From NCBI GenBank assembly GCA_019422105.1, contig JAHZDZ010000015.1, forward strand, positions 29,906 through 93,905: DNA of 64,000 nt, written 5' to 3'. Made by a program: the position numbers and the translations under genes. Below are positions 9,334 through 17,573 of the stretch, in pieces. Each line of letters starts with the position of its first letter. The stretch's first letter is position 1. The notes under the pieces were generated by a model, which saw only the letters and a program-made list of their open reading frames with translations, was not told the DNA's origin and searched no databases. The DNA is from Bacillota bacterium (GTDB lineage Bacteria > Bacillota > Clostridia > Lachnospirales > Anaerotignaceae).

Positions 9334-9875
9334 ATGAAAAAAACCAAAAGCTTCATTGCCGTACTTGCCGTAGCATTACTTACCCTATCTGCCTTTGCCG
9401 GATGCACAAAGGAGGAAACAAAAACAACAGTCAGATTAAATGAGGTGGTACACTCTGTATTTTATGCACCTCAGTATGTTGCTTTGGAGGAAGGCTTCTT
9501 TGCAGATGAAGGACTGGACATCGAATTGACAGCAGGTCAGGGGGCGGATAAATCCATGACAGCCCTGATTTCCAAATCCGCTGACATTGCTCTTCTGGGG
9601 ACAGAGGCAGGCATCTATGTTTATAACGAAGGCAAGGATAACTACGCTATGCCTTTTGCGCAACTAACTCAGAGAGCCGGCAATTTTCTGGTATCCAGAG
9701 TAGATGAACCGGATTTTGACTGGGAAGATATCAAAGGAAAATCTGTAATCGGCGGCCGGGTCGGCGGTATGCCCGAACTGGTTTTGGAGTATGTTTTAAA
9801 ATCCAGAGGCATTGAGCCCGGAAAAGACATGGAAATAATCAATAATATCGCCTTTACTTCCACCTCAGGCGCATT
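9334..9875 (+). pseudogene. 5' half of NMT1/TauA-type binding lipoprotein gene, split by insertion
   Basis: ATG at 9334 with GGAGG 8 nt upstream. Signal peptide with lipobox FAGC, then the typical fold start: VFYAPQYVALEEGFFADEGLDIELTAG, GADKSMTALISKSADIALLG and VIGGRVGGMPELVLEYVLK. Codons 1-179 are intact up to ...TSTSGA; then the frame leaves the family and ends at 10032 inside the element. The missing C-terminal half is at 16865-17338 in the right frame. The joined product would be 335 residues. Known family role: periplasmic-type receptor of nitrate/sulfonate/pyrimidine-type ABC importers; ligand unknown, no transporter genes adjacent. Confidence 0.9.
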
Positions 9876-9896
9876 CGCCCATGATATACTCGGGAG
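9868..9896. other. attL: core plus P' arm
   Basis: Core GGCGCATT (9868-9875), then arm GATATACTCGGGAG (9883-9896). The arm is an imperfect inverted copy of the one next to attR (16850-16863; GATAT-N2-TC-N-GGAG in common). The arms are symmetric about the TT at 9874-9875, suggesting TT as crossover dinucleotide. Confidence 0.72.
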
Positions 9897-9921
9897 CCCT
9901 TCGGGCAAAATAAATATTCCC

Positions 9922-11466
9922 TCAAATAAAAGCAAAGGGAATTTCATCCGCCTTATTGTTATCCGTTTCCTCCAGTATAGCTGTTATTCTTCCGTCAGAA
10001 TAGACGATAAATTTGTGAAATATACTTTTTAACAGAATATTGTTCAATAAATCGCTGCTGTTGTTTTCAATCTCCTGAAGCAGCAGCTCAAATGCCGTAT
10101 TTATTTGATCCTCCACATAGTCTTTTCCGCTGTAAGCAGACAATCTGCCTGTAATTTCCCGAAGCCGCGCCTCAATTGGTTCCGCTTCCGCCTCCAAATA
10201 TTCCTTTTCCAGTCTATCCTCCAGATACAGCGCCATAATTTTTTTCCTCCGCTTTATCAAAGCATTTTTCTCTGTCTCCAAAATGGTTCTTTCACCCTCC
10301 CGAAGAAGCTCGTCTTTCAGCGTTTGTCTGAATTTTTTTAAAAACAGAGGTTTGCAAAGCGCACCATCACCTGTTATGTCCCTCAAGAACTGTTTTATTG
10401 CATTATGCATCTGTTCCTCATCCACAAATGTTTTGTTGCTGCACGCCTTTACCGTGTATTTGTCCCGCCTTGTACAGCACCAATAAGCAGTATTTGTATT
10501 TTTTTTTATTTTTCTTCTGTATGAACTGCCACAGGAGCAATAAAGCAAATTGGAAAGGGGATGCTTCGTGCTTGGACAGATCTTCTCCCTGCTTTTCATA
10601 AGTGCACAGCGGTGTGTTCTAATTTCTCTGGCCTTTTGAAACATTTCATCTGAAATAATTCTTAATTCCGGTTTGCTGACAATAATCCAATCCTTTTCGT
10701 CCCTCTCCAAAAAAGAGCCGGTAAGAAAGTCCTTTGTCTCCGTCTTTCCATTGCACACTCGGCCCAAATAAAGGGGATTGTTTAAAATTCTTCTTATCGT
10801 TGTACCTGTCCAGCCATTCTGCGAACAAAGCTTTGTCGGGATTTTTCTCTCATTTAAAACATTGGCGATCTTAAGCACCCCATACTGTTTCTCCGAGAAC
10901 ATATAAAAGATATCCTTCACTGTCTTAGCTTCCTGCATATTTATTTTTAAGCTGTAGCTCTTATTCCCAATACTGTCATAACCATATACACAGGACGGCA
11001 CCTCCCCTTTTTTTGCGGACTGCTTTTTTCCGAATTTTACCTTTATAGATGTATTATGAGACTCCTCCTGGGCAATGGCCGCAAGAATTGTCAAAACAAA
11101 TTCAGAGTTACCCATTGTCTCCATATTATATGTCACAAAATCTACAGCAACATTATATTTTCTCAGTTCTCTGACTGTCTCCAAAAGATCGACCACATTT
11201 CTTGCCAGTCTGGATATATCCTTTACCAATATTTTTTGAAAGCAGCCTGTCTTCGCATCCTGAATCATTTGCTGAAAGGCCGCCCGCCTCTTAATGCTTT
11301 TCCCCGAAATTCCTTCATCGGCATATATATTGTACAGTTCATACTGTGGATTTCTTTCCACAAACTCTGTAAAAAAAGCCTGCTGGTTTTCTATGGAGGA
11401 CTGTTGGTTTTCGTTTTTTGTAGACACCCTGCAATAACATGCTATTTTAATTTTTTCCACACGCAT
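9922..11466 (-). CDS. Large serine recombinase (element integrase/excisionase)
   Basis: 514 residues from the ATG at 11466. A GTG two codons later (11460) has the better spaced GGAGG and may be the true start; a longer frame upstream lacks a ribosome site. The N-terminal resolvase domain has catalytic Ser15 in CYCRVST, then DEGISGKSIKRRAAFQQMI and VKDISRLARNVVDLLE. The recombinase domain follows (GYDSIGNKSY, WTGTTIRRILNNPLYLG). A zinc-ribbon with two CxC/C..C pairs (YCSCGSSYRRK...CCTRRDKY...C) and a coiled-coil segment (about 380-440) follow, as in TndX/TnpX and phage integrases. It would catalyse attP x attB integration and, with a directionality factor, excision. Confidence 0.93.
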   Translation of the reverse strand: MRVEKIKIACYCRVSTKNENQQSSIENQQAFFTEFVERNPQYELYNIYADEGISGKSIKRRAAFQQMIQDAKTGCFQKILVKDISRLARNVVDLLETVRELRKYNVAVDFVTYNMETMGNSEFVLTILAAIAQEESHNTSIKVKFGKKQSAKKGEVPSCVYGYDSIGNKSYSLKINMQEAKTVKDIFYMFSEKQYGVLKIANVLNERKIPTKLCSQNGWTGTTIRRILNNPLYLGRVCNGKTETKDFLTGSFLERDEKDWIIVSKPELRIISDEMFQKAREIRTHRCALMKSREKICPSTKHPLSNLLYCSCGSSYRRKIKKNTNTAYWCCTRRDKYTVKACSNKTFVDEEQMHNAIKQFLRDITGDGALCKPLFLKKFRQTLKDELLREGERTILETEKNALIKRRKKIMALYLEDRLEKEYLEAEAEPIEARLREITGRLSAYSGKDYVEDQINTAFELLLQEIENNSSDLLNNILLKSIFHKFIVYSDGRITAILEETDNNKADEIPFAFI

Positions 11467-11787
11467 CTCCTCCTTTGCCGCCGTTTTGTACCTTTTCATA
11501 AATACTGCGAACCCTGAAATCAACAATTTTTTCAATGACAGAAGCTTTGACAGAGGCGGATATACTGGATAGATTGTAGTCAAAAATGAGTTTTCTTTTT
11601 TCTCCGGACATTTAAAACTGCTCCTCAAAATAGTATTCTGCTCTATCCTATTTTTGTTAGCATGTCCGATATTACTGCTCCGGTATGGTTTTGGAAAAAT
11701 GGCTCAAATATCGGAGAACCTTCGATATATACGCTTATCAAATACCTTCGTATAAAAAAAATGATAGGGAACCGTATTTTTCATCTA

Positions 11788-11809
11788 TCTTAACGTTCTC
11801 TTAATGATT
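11788..11809 (+). promoter_or_regulatory. OmpR/PhoB-type operator: two 11-bp direct repeats
   Basis: TCTTAACGTTC followed directly by TCTTAATGATT, an 11-bp periodic direct repeat of the kind bound by dimers of winged-helix response regulators. It is 54 nt before the small exported-protein gene and presumably is the target of the regulator at 12385-13053. Confidence 0.6.
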
Positions 11810-11863
11810 CTTTTGTTAAAGTAAGGATGTAAACAAATAAACTACACTTTAGGAGGAATTATT

Positions 11864-12211
11864 ATGAACAAAAAAGCAATGGTATCAGCAATGACATGTA
11901 TGGTGGTTGCGGGCTCTATGTCCTATCAGACATTTGCGGCACCGAAAGATGCATCCGTCAGGAAATCGGATTCTGCAAAAATCGTGTCCGCTGAAATTGT
12001 ACCGCTCACAGAAGTAAAAGAAAAAGATGAGTCCAATGCATCTAACAGCATTCTTTTAAGTATTACGGCAAAAGACAAGGACGGCAAGCCTCAAACATTA
12101 CAACTCAACAAAACAACAATAGAAGAATTGCAGAACAAAACCTTTTCCTTTGAAAGTAAAGAATTGGAAAGCGGAAATGAGGTTATCACTATCTCTCTAA
12201 AAGCGAAATAA
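11864..12211 (+). CDS. Small exported protein of unknown function
   Basis: 115 residues behind an AGGAGG ribosome site. Signal peptide (MNKKAMVSAMTCMVVAGSM..., cut after TFAA) and a mature part of about 88 residues, mostly charged and polar: Lys/Glu/Asp/Thr/Ser-rich, probably beta-stranded with a final ITISLKAK strand. No Cys after cleavage and no membrane helix. It lies directly before a response-regulator/kinase pair and downstream of an OmpR-type repeat, so it is probably the system's target or an accessory sensor. I do not recognise the family. Confidence 0.72.
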   Translation: MNKKAMVSAMTCMVVAGSMSYQTFAAPKDASVRKSDSAKIVSAEIVPLTEVKEKDESNASNSILLSITAKDKDGKPQTLQLNKTTIEELQNKTFSFESKELESGNEVITISLKAK

Positions 12212-12346
12212 CAGAAAAAGTCATTTATTTCATATGGAAATCTATCTATGAAATAGTATAATGGAGATTGAATACTTTTCAGTTCAATCCGTTTCTATCA
12301 TATAGTATCGTTTAAAATTCAAGATTTACGAATAAAGGATTTATGC

Positions 12347-12367
12347 GCCGCAGTTATTTACTGCGGC
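12347..12367 (+). terminator. Hairpin just before the response-regulator ribosome site
   Basis: GCCGCAGT/ACTGCGGC stem with 5-nt loop, followed by TTTTGCGGG. It may end part of the transcripts from the small exported-protein gene, giving more of it than of the two-component genes. The T-run is short. Confidence 0.5.
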
Positions 12368-12384
12368 TTTTGCGGGAGGAAAAA

Positions 12385-13053
12385 ATGAAGCTGCTTGTAA
12401 TTGAGGATGAACAGGATTTGTTATATGCACTGAAAAAGGGTCTTGAAAAGAAAGGCTTTGCTGTGGATACTGCCGAGAACGGGACAGAGGGGCTGGAACT
12501 ATGGGAAATCAATGAATACGATCTTCTGGTGCTTGACCTGAATCTTCCTATACTGGATGGGCTGGAGGTACTCAGAGAAATCAGAAAAAAGGATCATGAC
12601 TTAAAGATACTGATTTTATCGGCAAGAGGTGAAGTGGAGGAAAGAATTTCAGGGCTTAACGCGGGTGCCAACGATTACCTGGTAAAGCCATTCCATTTCA
12701 GTGAACTGGAAGCAAGAATACGGGCACTTTTAAGACGGTTTTTTGTCGACAGCGGCAGCATTCATACATTGGGCGCTTTGGAATTAGATTGTGCGGGACG
12801 CAGTGTAACTGAATACGGCGAAAAAATTGAATTAACCAGAACAGAGCTTTTGATATTGGAATATCTTCTTCTCAATCAATATAAAACAGTCAGTGCTGAA
12901 AAAATAATGGAACACGTTTATGACAGCGAAACGGATATTTTCTCTAATTCCGTCACAGTACATATCCATTCCCTCCGCAAGAAAATAAAAAGCTGTACCA
13001 TCAAAACCATACGCGGTGTAGGATACCGAATTGAAACGGAGGATATGTCATGA
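12385..13053 (+). CDS. OmpR-family response regulator
   Basis: 222 residues from the ATG at 12385 (GGGAGG 6 nt upstream). Receiver domain with acidic pocket E7/D8, phospho-acceptor D51 (LLVLDLNLP) and K101 (YLVKPF). The C-terminal winged helix (about 125-222) ends with VHIHSLRKKIK...IKTIRGVGYRI. Its stop overlaps the start of the kinase gene (ATGA). Cargo of the serine-recombinase element. Signal and regulon unknown; the 11-bp repeats at 11788-11809 are the best candidate site. Confidence 0.93.
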   Translation: MKLLVIEDEQDLLYALKKGLEKKGFAVDTAENGTEGLELWEINEYDLLVLDLNLPILDGLEVLREIRKKDHDLKILILSARGEVEERISGLNAGANDYLVKPFHFSELEARIRALLRRFFVDSGSIHTLGALELDCAGRSVTEYGEKIELTRTELLILEYLLLNQYKTVSAEKIMEHVYDSETDIFSNSVTVHIHSLRKKIKSCTIKTIRGVGYRIETEDMS

Positions 13054-14303
13054 AAACCATTCAAAAAATACCGCTTCGCCTAAAGCTGGCACTTCTCTCC
13101 ACAGCCGTCACAGCAGCAGCAGTGCTTCTTTTTACGTATATGTCCTTGCACAGCGCTAACGTGCTTTTTGTGTCAAAAGCTGAAAATGTGGCAGCCATGA
13201 CTAAAATTACGTTAACTATACCGGAAGACGCACCTGCCGGATTAACTGCACAATTGAAGGGAAATCTGGACATAGATTCAAATGTCGTCTCCCGAAAAGC
13301 AACGGAGAACACAACCTTGGCGGAAAAGCCCTTGTCCAGCGAGCTAAAGGGGGAGGAGGTATTGGCGGAAGCTGTGCCACTTCGAGTCATTACCGCGGCA
13401 AACGGACAGTTCCGCTCCGTCAATTTCATCTTTATGGGCATTTTAATCATCATAGGTGCGGCGGCGGCCTATTTCATTACCGGAAAAACGCTGAGCCCTG
13501 TTGGAAACCTGAGTACTAAAATGAAAGATATTGATGAGAACAGCCTCTTTACACGAATAGAAAGCGCCAATATGAGTCCCGAAATAAAAAGCATGACGGA
13601 TTCCTTCAATCATATGCTGGAGAGGCTTGAAATTGCCTTCCAGACGCAGAAGTCATTTGCAGCGGCAGCGGCTCATGAACTGAAAACACCGTTATGCTGT
13701 ATCAGCACCAATATCGACATCCTTCAATTGGAGGAAACACCAACAATAGAGGAATACCAAAATACTCTTGAAATAATTAAAAGAAATACAGACAGGCTAA
13801 TGGCATTATCGGAAGAGCTGTTGGATATGAACCGCTCCTTTAAAGACAATACCGATATATCCCTCTCCTGCCTCATGGAGGATATTCTCCGTGAATTATA
13901 TGTACTGACTGACGAGAAAAATATATCTGTTCATATTAACGGTAATGCAGTACTGAACTGCAGCTTAAATGCTGCCTACCGTATTTTTTACAATCTGATT
14001 GAAAACAGTATCAAATACACTCCCGAAAACGGAAGCGTCTCTATTGATATTACTTCTGAAAACGGCTGTACCGCAGTCAGTGTCACTGATACCGGCATAG
14101 GCATTTTGCAAGAGGAGATCCCCTTTATATTCGATCCCTTTTACCGTGTAGACAAGTCAAGAAACAGAAAAGCAGGAGGTGCCGGACTTGGCCTAAGTAT
14201 CGTCAAAGATCTGGTGGAAAAAAGCGGCGGTAAAATTACAGTTACTTCTAAACCGGGGGAAGGCAGTTGTTTTCAGGTATCCTATCCGGCAGTTACGAAA
14301 TAA
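13050..14303 (+). CDS. Sensor histidine kinase
   Basis: 417 residues. Two membrane helices (about 11-33 and 124-144) frame an extracytoplasmic sensor of about 90 residues. A HAMP segment follows (145-197), then the HisKA box with H209 in AAAHELKTP, and an ATPase with N box around N319 (NLIENSIKYTP), DTGIGI (347-352) and GGAGLGLSIV (376-385). The start overlaps the regulator stop by 4 nt. Being on the element, it lets the element sense an envelope signal. Confidence 0.93.
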   Translation: MKTIQKIPLRLKLALLSTAVTAAAVLLFTYMSLHSANVLFVSKAENVAAMTKITLTIPEDAPAGLTAQLKGNLDIDSNVVSRKATENTTLAEKPLSSELKGEEVLAEAVPLRVITAANGQFRSVNFIFMGILIIIGAAAAYFITGKTLSPVGNLSTKMKDIDENSLFTRIESANMSPEIKSMTDSFNHMLERLEIAFQTQKSFAAAAAHELKTPLCCISTNIDILQLEETPTIEEYQNTLEIIKRNTDRLMALSEELLDMNRSFKDNTDISLSCLMEDILRELYVLTDEKNISVHINGNAVLNCSLNAAYRIFYNLIENSIKYTPENGSVSIDITSENGCTAVSVTDTGIGILQEEIPFIFDPFYRVDKSRNRKAGGAGLGLSIVKDLVEKSGGKITVTSKPGEGSCFQVSYPAVTK

Positions 14304-14364
14304 GGAGGCATCAAAACCTCCTACCCTCGGAAATAAAAATCCTCTTCCATACATACAGCGAAAA

Positions 14365-14385
14365 AGCCGCCTTAAAAAAGACGGC
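14365..14385. terminator. Bidirectional terminator between converging genes
   Basis: AGCCGCCTT/AAGACGGCT stem (one mismatch) with a TTTTT tail on the minus strand and a T-rich tail on the plus strand. It separates the kinase gene from the convergent 61-residue gene. Confidence 0.7.
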
Positions 14386-14408
14386 TTCTCATTTTCCTGT
14401 ATGCCTGT

Positions 14409-14594
14409 TTATTCTTCTGTTTTAAAAGTCAAATCAATTTTCTTAAGCTTGCCTAAATCCGTTATCTCTACCGGAACAAAACCAACATACCGATACCCTT
14501 TTTTTGTGTACTCTTGTATTAACTCTCTGTGCTCAATAAAGACCGCCCCAGTCAAATAATCTCCCTTAATCGTGATAAATTTGTATTGCTTCAT
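14409..14594 (-). CDS. Small DUF4177-like protein
   Basis: 61 residues from the ATG at 14594, with GAGAGG 6 nt upstream; the longer frame to 14759 has no ribosome site and looks non-coding. The sequence (MKQYKFITIK ... YTKKGYRYVGFVPVEI) has the Tyr-rich beta pattern of DUF4177 proteins, of unknown function. Element cargo; a small acidic/basic protein beside an integrase could also be a directionality factor, but nothing in the sequence proves this. Confidence 0.5.
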   Translation of the reverse strand: MKQYKFITIKGDYLTGAVFIEHRELIQEYTKKGYRYVGFVPVEITDLGKLKKIDLTFKTEE

Positions 14595-14782
14595 AGAAGT
14601 CCTCTCCCAATCCAATACATCGCTTCGAAAAATAGCCTGGGTATGACTATTTTTACAGACGTTTTCCAGACTAATTCGTTTCATAAATAATTTAACATGC
14701 ATCAACTCAGGGGAAACAAAATATTTGACAAAACTGTCTTTTCTCATTACACTATTCAAAAAGCATCGGGGGATGATAAAAA

Positions 14783-15376
14783 TTGATAGGTGAAATATAC
14801 AACAGAAGAAGCGTAAGGAAATTCAAAGAAATTCCTGTCCCAAGAAAAATGGTAGAGCAGGTGATAGAAGCAGGCATTAACGCTCCATCGGCGAAAAACC
14901 GCCAGCCCTGGAAATTTATTGTCATAAGCGGCAGTGAAAAGGACAAAATGCTGGAGGCCATGAAAAAAGGCATTGCAAAGGAAGAATGCGGCCAGGGCTT
15001 TTTAAAAAACAGCAGGCAGCATATAGGCGGGGCGAAATACACAGTGAAGGCTATGGAACAGGCTCCCGTTATTTTATTTGTACTGAATGAGCTGGGCAGT
15101 TCTCTGGCTGTCAGCTTGACAGCGGAGGAGATTATTTATGACCGCGCCAACATACAGTCTATCGGCGCCGCAATTCAAAATATGCTTTTGGAAGCAGAAA
15201 ACATAGGACTTAACACCCTGTGGATTTGTGACATCTGCTTTGCCTATGATGAATTGAACCAATACTTGGGGGAATCGGGTGAAATGGTTGCCGCTATCGC
15301 CTTGGGGTATGGGGATGAAAAACCTGCAAAGCGCCCGAGAAAAGCACTGGAAGAAGTCGTCCAATGGAGAGAATAA
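14783..15376 (+). CDS. Nitroreductase-family flavoprotein
   Basis: 197 residues from a TTG with GGGGG 10 nt upstream. The FMN-binding N-terminus IYNRRSVRKFKEIPVPRKMVEQVIEAGINAPSAKNRQPW is typical (Arg-Arg-Ser, then PS..N.QPW), followed by QSIGAAIQNMLLEAENIGLNTLWICD and a GYGDEKPAKRPRK tail. NAD(P)H-dependent reduction of nitro compounds or quinones is the family's role; the physiological substrate cannot be read. Element cargo, immediately upstream of the acetyltransferase gene. Confidence 0.88.
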   Translation: MIGEIYNRRSVRKFKEIPVPRKMVEQVIEAGINAPSAKNRQPWKFIVISGSEKDKMLEAMKKGIAKEECGQGFLKNSRQHIGGAKYTVKAMEQAPVILFVLNELGSSLAVSLTAEEIIYDRANIQSIGAAIQNMLLEAENIGLNTLWICDICFAYDELNQYLGESGEMVAAIALGYGDEKPAKRPRKALEEVVQWRE

Positions 15377-15398
15377 AGGCAATGGGGAAGATGACAGT

Positions 15399-15854
15399 AT
15401 GAAGCTATATTTTAAACACATATCACAAAAAAACCGGCAGGAAGCCATAAAACTTCGTGTGGCCAGCGGCCAGGAGAACTTCGTTGAAACTGTTGCGCAG
15501 TGTCTTGAGGAAGCCGATAAAAAACGGAACTGGCACCCTGTAGGTATATACCATGGGGAAACCTTAATAGGCTTTGCCATGTATGGTTATTTTTTTCTGG
15601 AGTATTTTCCCTTTGGTCGTCTGTGGCTTGACCGTCTTATCATAGACGCCCGTTTTCAAGGCAAGGGATATGGAAAAGCGGCGTTAAGCGGCCTGCTTCA
15701 TCATCTTTGCTGTGTTTACCCAAAGGAAAAGAAAATTTATTTGAGTGTTACGGAGGGCAATCGCACTGCGGAAAAGCTGTACAAAAAATTTGGGTTCCTC
15801 TATAATGGGGAAACAGATATACACGGTGAAAAAGTCATGATAAAATATTTATAA
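15399..15854 (+). CDS. GNAT acetyltransferase, spermine/spermidine type
   Basis: 151 residues starting MKLYFKHI; the frame is open further up but overlaps the nitroreductase gene. It has EAIKLRVASGQENFV, WHPVGIYHGETLIGFAMYG, the acetyl-CoA loop DARFQGKGYGKAAL and the C-terminal GNRTAEKLYKKFGF. This resembles Blt/BltD-type polyamine N-acetyltransferases, a match from memory of the family pattern. Co-transcribed with the nitroreductase gene (22 nt gap). Probably detoxifies polyamines or a related amine. Confidence 0.85.
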   Translation: MKLYFKHISQKNRQEAIKLRVASGQENFVETVAQCLEEADKKRNWHPVGIYHGETLIGFAMYGYFFLEYFPFGRLWLDRLIIDARFQGKGYGKAALSGLLHHLCCVYPKEKKIYLSVTEGNRTAEKLYKKFGFLYNGETDIHGEKVMIKYL

Positions 15855-15880
15855 GAGAACATGCTGTGTTCTCTTTCTTT
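15854..15880 (+). terminator. Intrinsic terminator after the acetyltransferase gene
   Basis: AGAGAACA/TGTTCTCT perfect 8-bp stem, 5-nt loop, then TTCTTT. It overlaps the stop codon. Confidence 0.8.
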
Positions 15881-16028
15881 ATGCCGTTTAAAGGATACGC
15901 TGCGCGATTGCTGGCATTTACATTTACCAGTTTGCCTTTTTTCACAGAACGATTCCCTTTTTTGTATGCACATAGGAACAGAAAAACAGAGCGCTAAGTA
16001 AACTGTGATTTTCTGTATTTATTTCTGT

Positions 16029-16679
16029 TCAAAACAATATTTGCAGCTCAAAGGGTGAGCTGCGCAAATCATGCAGCTTAATCTGATACTCATTTGCCAA
16101 AATAAGCTTGGGCCTGCGCTTAATGCCGCCCAGGTAATTGATTATTTTTGTGAAATCCGGTTTGTCATCCAAAAGCTTTACCTGATAGCATAAAAACTCA
16201 GCTTTAGGTATTCTTATCACATTTTCGGACTGGCAGTCCGGCGGAAGCTCCACAAAAATGGTGGCCTTTTCCGGGCAAAAATCATTTTGCATCAGCGACT
16301 CATAGTTTAATATGTAACCGTAAAGCGTGGTAATTTTGCAGTCTCTCAATTCCTCCTGTGCCAAAATTCTTCTAAACTGCATATCAAGATAGTATACATG
16401 CTCATTTCTTTCACAGTTCGTAAAAACAACCGCCCTATCCTCCATTGACCTGAAATAGATATCTCTTTTCCCGTTCAGTTTTTTTGCATAGCCGTAAAAG
16501 TCAATGAGCCAATTTACATTGCTTCTTATTTGTTTAAGTCGTTTTTCTTCCTCATTCAGATAATGGATATGCTCCTGAAGGAATTTTTCCAGCTCTTCGA
16601 TTCTTTGCGTGTCAAAAGCTATTTTCAGCTCATTGAGCGGCATACCCAGATTTTTAAACCTTTTAATCTTATCAATACG
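16029..16679 (-). pseudogene. MerR-family regulator lacking its DNA-binding part
   Basis: The frame reads RIDKIKRFKNLGMPLNELKIAF, the end of a MerR helix-turn-helix region, then the linker coiled coil (EELEKFLQEHIHYLNEEEKRLKQI) and a GyrI-like effector-binding domain of about 130 residues. A TAG stands directly before RIDKIK (16680-16682), and no HTH or wing coding sequence is found upstream in any frame. From the internal ATG at 16643 a 204-residue effector domain could still be made. It lies at the right end of the element and is probably a remnant. Confidence 0.72.
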
Positions 16680-16700
16680 CTAAACAGTGCCCGATTTATG

Positions 16701-16776
16701 GCAAAAAACCCGTTTCTAAATAGCTGTTGCTTTCTTAGAAAAATACCAAGTATCCGCTATTTAACGGGTTTTCTGC
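16701..16776. repeat. Long imperfect inverted repeat near the right end of the element
   Basis: Arms 16701-16724 and 16756-16776 pair over about 20 bp with a 3-bp gap (GCTATTT...AACGGGTTTT in each arm). The T-rich 3' sides suggest a bidirectional terminator that shields the host gene from element transcription. The remaining stretch up to 16849 has no gene. Confidence 0.6.
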
Positions 16777-16849
16777 TTTTTTGCTGCATATACCGCAACC
16801 ACACTATACATCAGTCCGTGACTGGCTATTGAATAAGCCCTGTGTTTTT

Positions 16850-16872
16850 CTCCAGACCATATCCGGCGCATT
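16850..16872. other. attR: P arm plus core
   Basis: Arm CTCCAGACCATATC (16850-16863), one base, then core GGCGCATT (16865-16872). Reconstructed attB is symmetric around the same TT: about 11 of 17 positions match between the half-sites, by eye. Confidence 0.72.
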
Positions 16873-17338
16873 TGTGGGAGATGTGGGAGATTACACAGTT
16901 GAGTTTGAGCCGACGGCGACTGTCATTGAAAATCAGGGAAATGGTTATGTTGTCGCTTCCCTGGGCACCGATTCCGGTTATGTTCCCTATACAGTCTACA
17001 TGGCAACAAAAGAATATATGGAACAGAATCCCGAAATTGTACAGAAATTTACAAATGCAATTTACAAGGGGCAGCTTTGGGTAAGGGATCATTCCTCAAG
17101 GGAAATTGCGGAAGTCATACTGCCTTACTTCCCGGAAAATGATATTGATACACTGGAGAAAATTATAGACAGATATAAGGTACAGGATACCTGGAAAGAC
17201 AATCCTGTATTTGAAGAGGAAGGCCTCACTTTAATACAAGACATTATGGAAATGGGTGGAGAACTTGACAAAAGAGTACCTTATGACGGCTTTGTGAATA
17301 CAGACTTTGCAAAAAAAGCAATGGAAACTGTAAAATAA
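16865..17338 (+). pseudogene. 3' half of the split NMT1/TauA-type binding-protein gene
   Basis: The frame from GGC at 16865 reads GAFVGDVGDYTVEFEPTATVIENQG, then YVPYTVYMATKEYME, FTNAIYKGQLWVRDHS and a C-terminal TDFAKKAMETVK. This continues the protein that stops fitting at 9875. 157 residues remain. There is no promoter or ribosome site of its own, so it is silent while the element is in place. An open frame from 16781 is a chimera with element sequence. Confidence 0.9.
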
Positions 17339-17407
17339 GGTTCTATGTGCAAAACTCCAGGGCCTTCCCTGTTCACATAGATCTGGCAGCTAACAAAAAG
17401 TGCCGCA

Positions 17408-17433
17408 GGGCTGCTTCAAAAGCAGCCCTTTTT
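17408..17433 (+). terminator. Intrinsic terminator of the split gene
   Basis: GGGCTGCTT/AAGCAGCCC stem, 3-nt loop, TTTTT tail. It lies 70 nt after the stop of the 3' half, so it belonged to the intact gene. Confidence 0.88.
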
Positions 17434-17515
17434 ACATATCAGTATCTAAATGGCCAAATGCTGCGGCACAGCGGCAGTTAGTTTTCAAAATTACTGTCTA
17501 AAAAGCAGAAAGGTC

Positions 17516-17558
17516 TTGACAATCAGCACGTTCTGCCGTAAAATTGTAGCATGCTACA
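17516..17558 (+). promoter_or_regulatory. marR promoter with palindromic operator
   Basis: TTGACA (17516-17521), 17-bp spacer, TAAAAT (17539-17544), directly followed by the perfect palindrome TGTAGCATGCTACA (17545-17558) over the start point. The same palindrome recurs before the MATE gene (18035-18048). This fits autorepression by the MarR protein. Confidence 0.85.
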
Positions 17559-17573
17559 TTTCGGAGGGATACC

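Larger units (their letters stand above)
9875..16871. mobile_element. 6,997-bp serine-recombinase element inserted in a binding-protein gene
   Basis: Both ends share the 8 bp GGCGCATT (9868-9875 and 16865-16872). Removing one copy and everything between restores an uninterrupted reading frame with a family-typical joint. A large serine recombinase ends 47 nt from the left end, as is usual. Cargo: small exported protein, OmpR-type two-component system, a 61-residue protein, nitroreductase, GNAT acetyltransferase, truncated MerR gene. No relaxase, conjugation or phage structural gene is seen, so it could excise but would need help to transfer. Confidence 0.88.

Noticed and set aside
16781..16864. 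N-terminal part of the open frame ending at 17338
   Set aside because: It reads through the element's right arm; these 28 codons do not belong to the binding-protein family.
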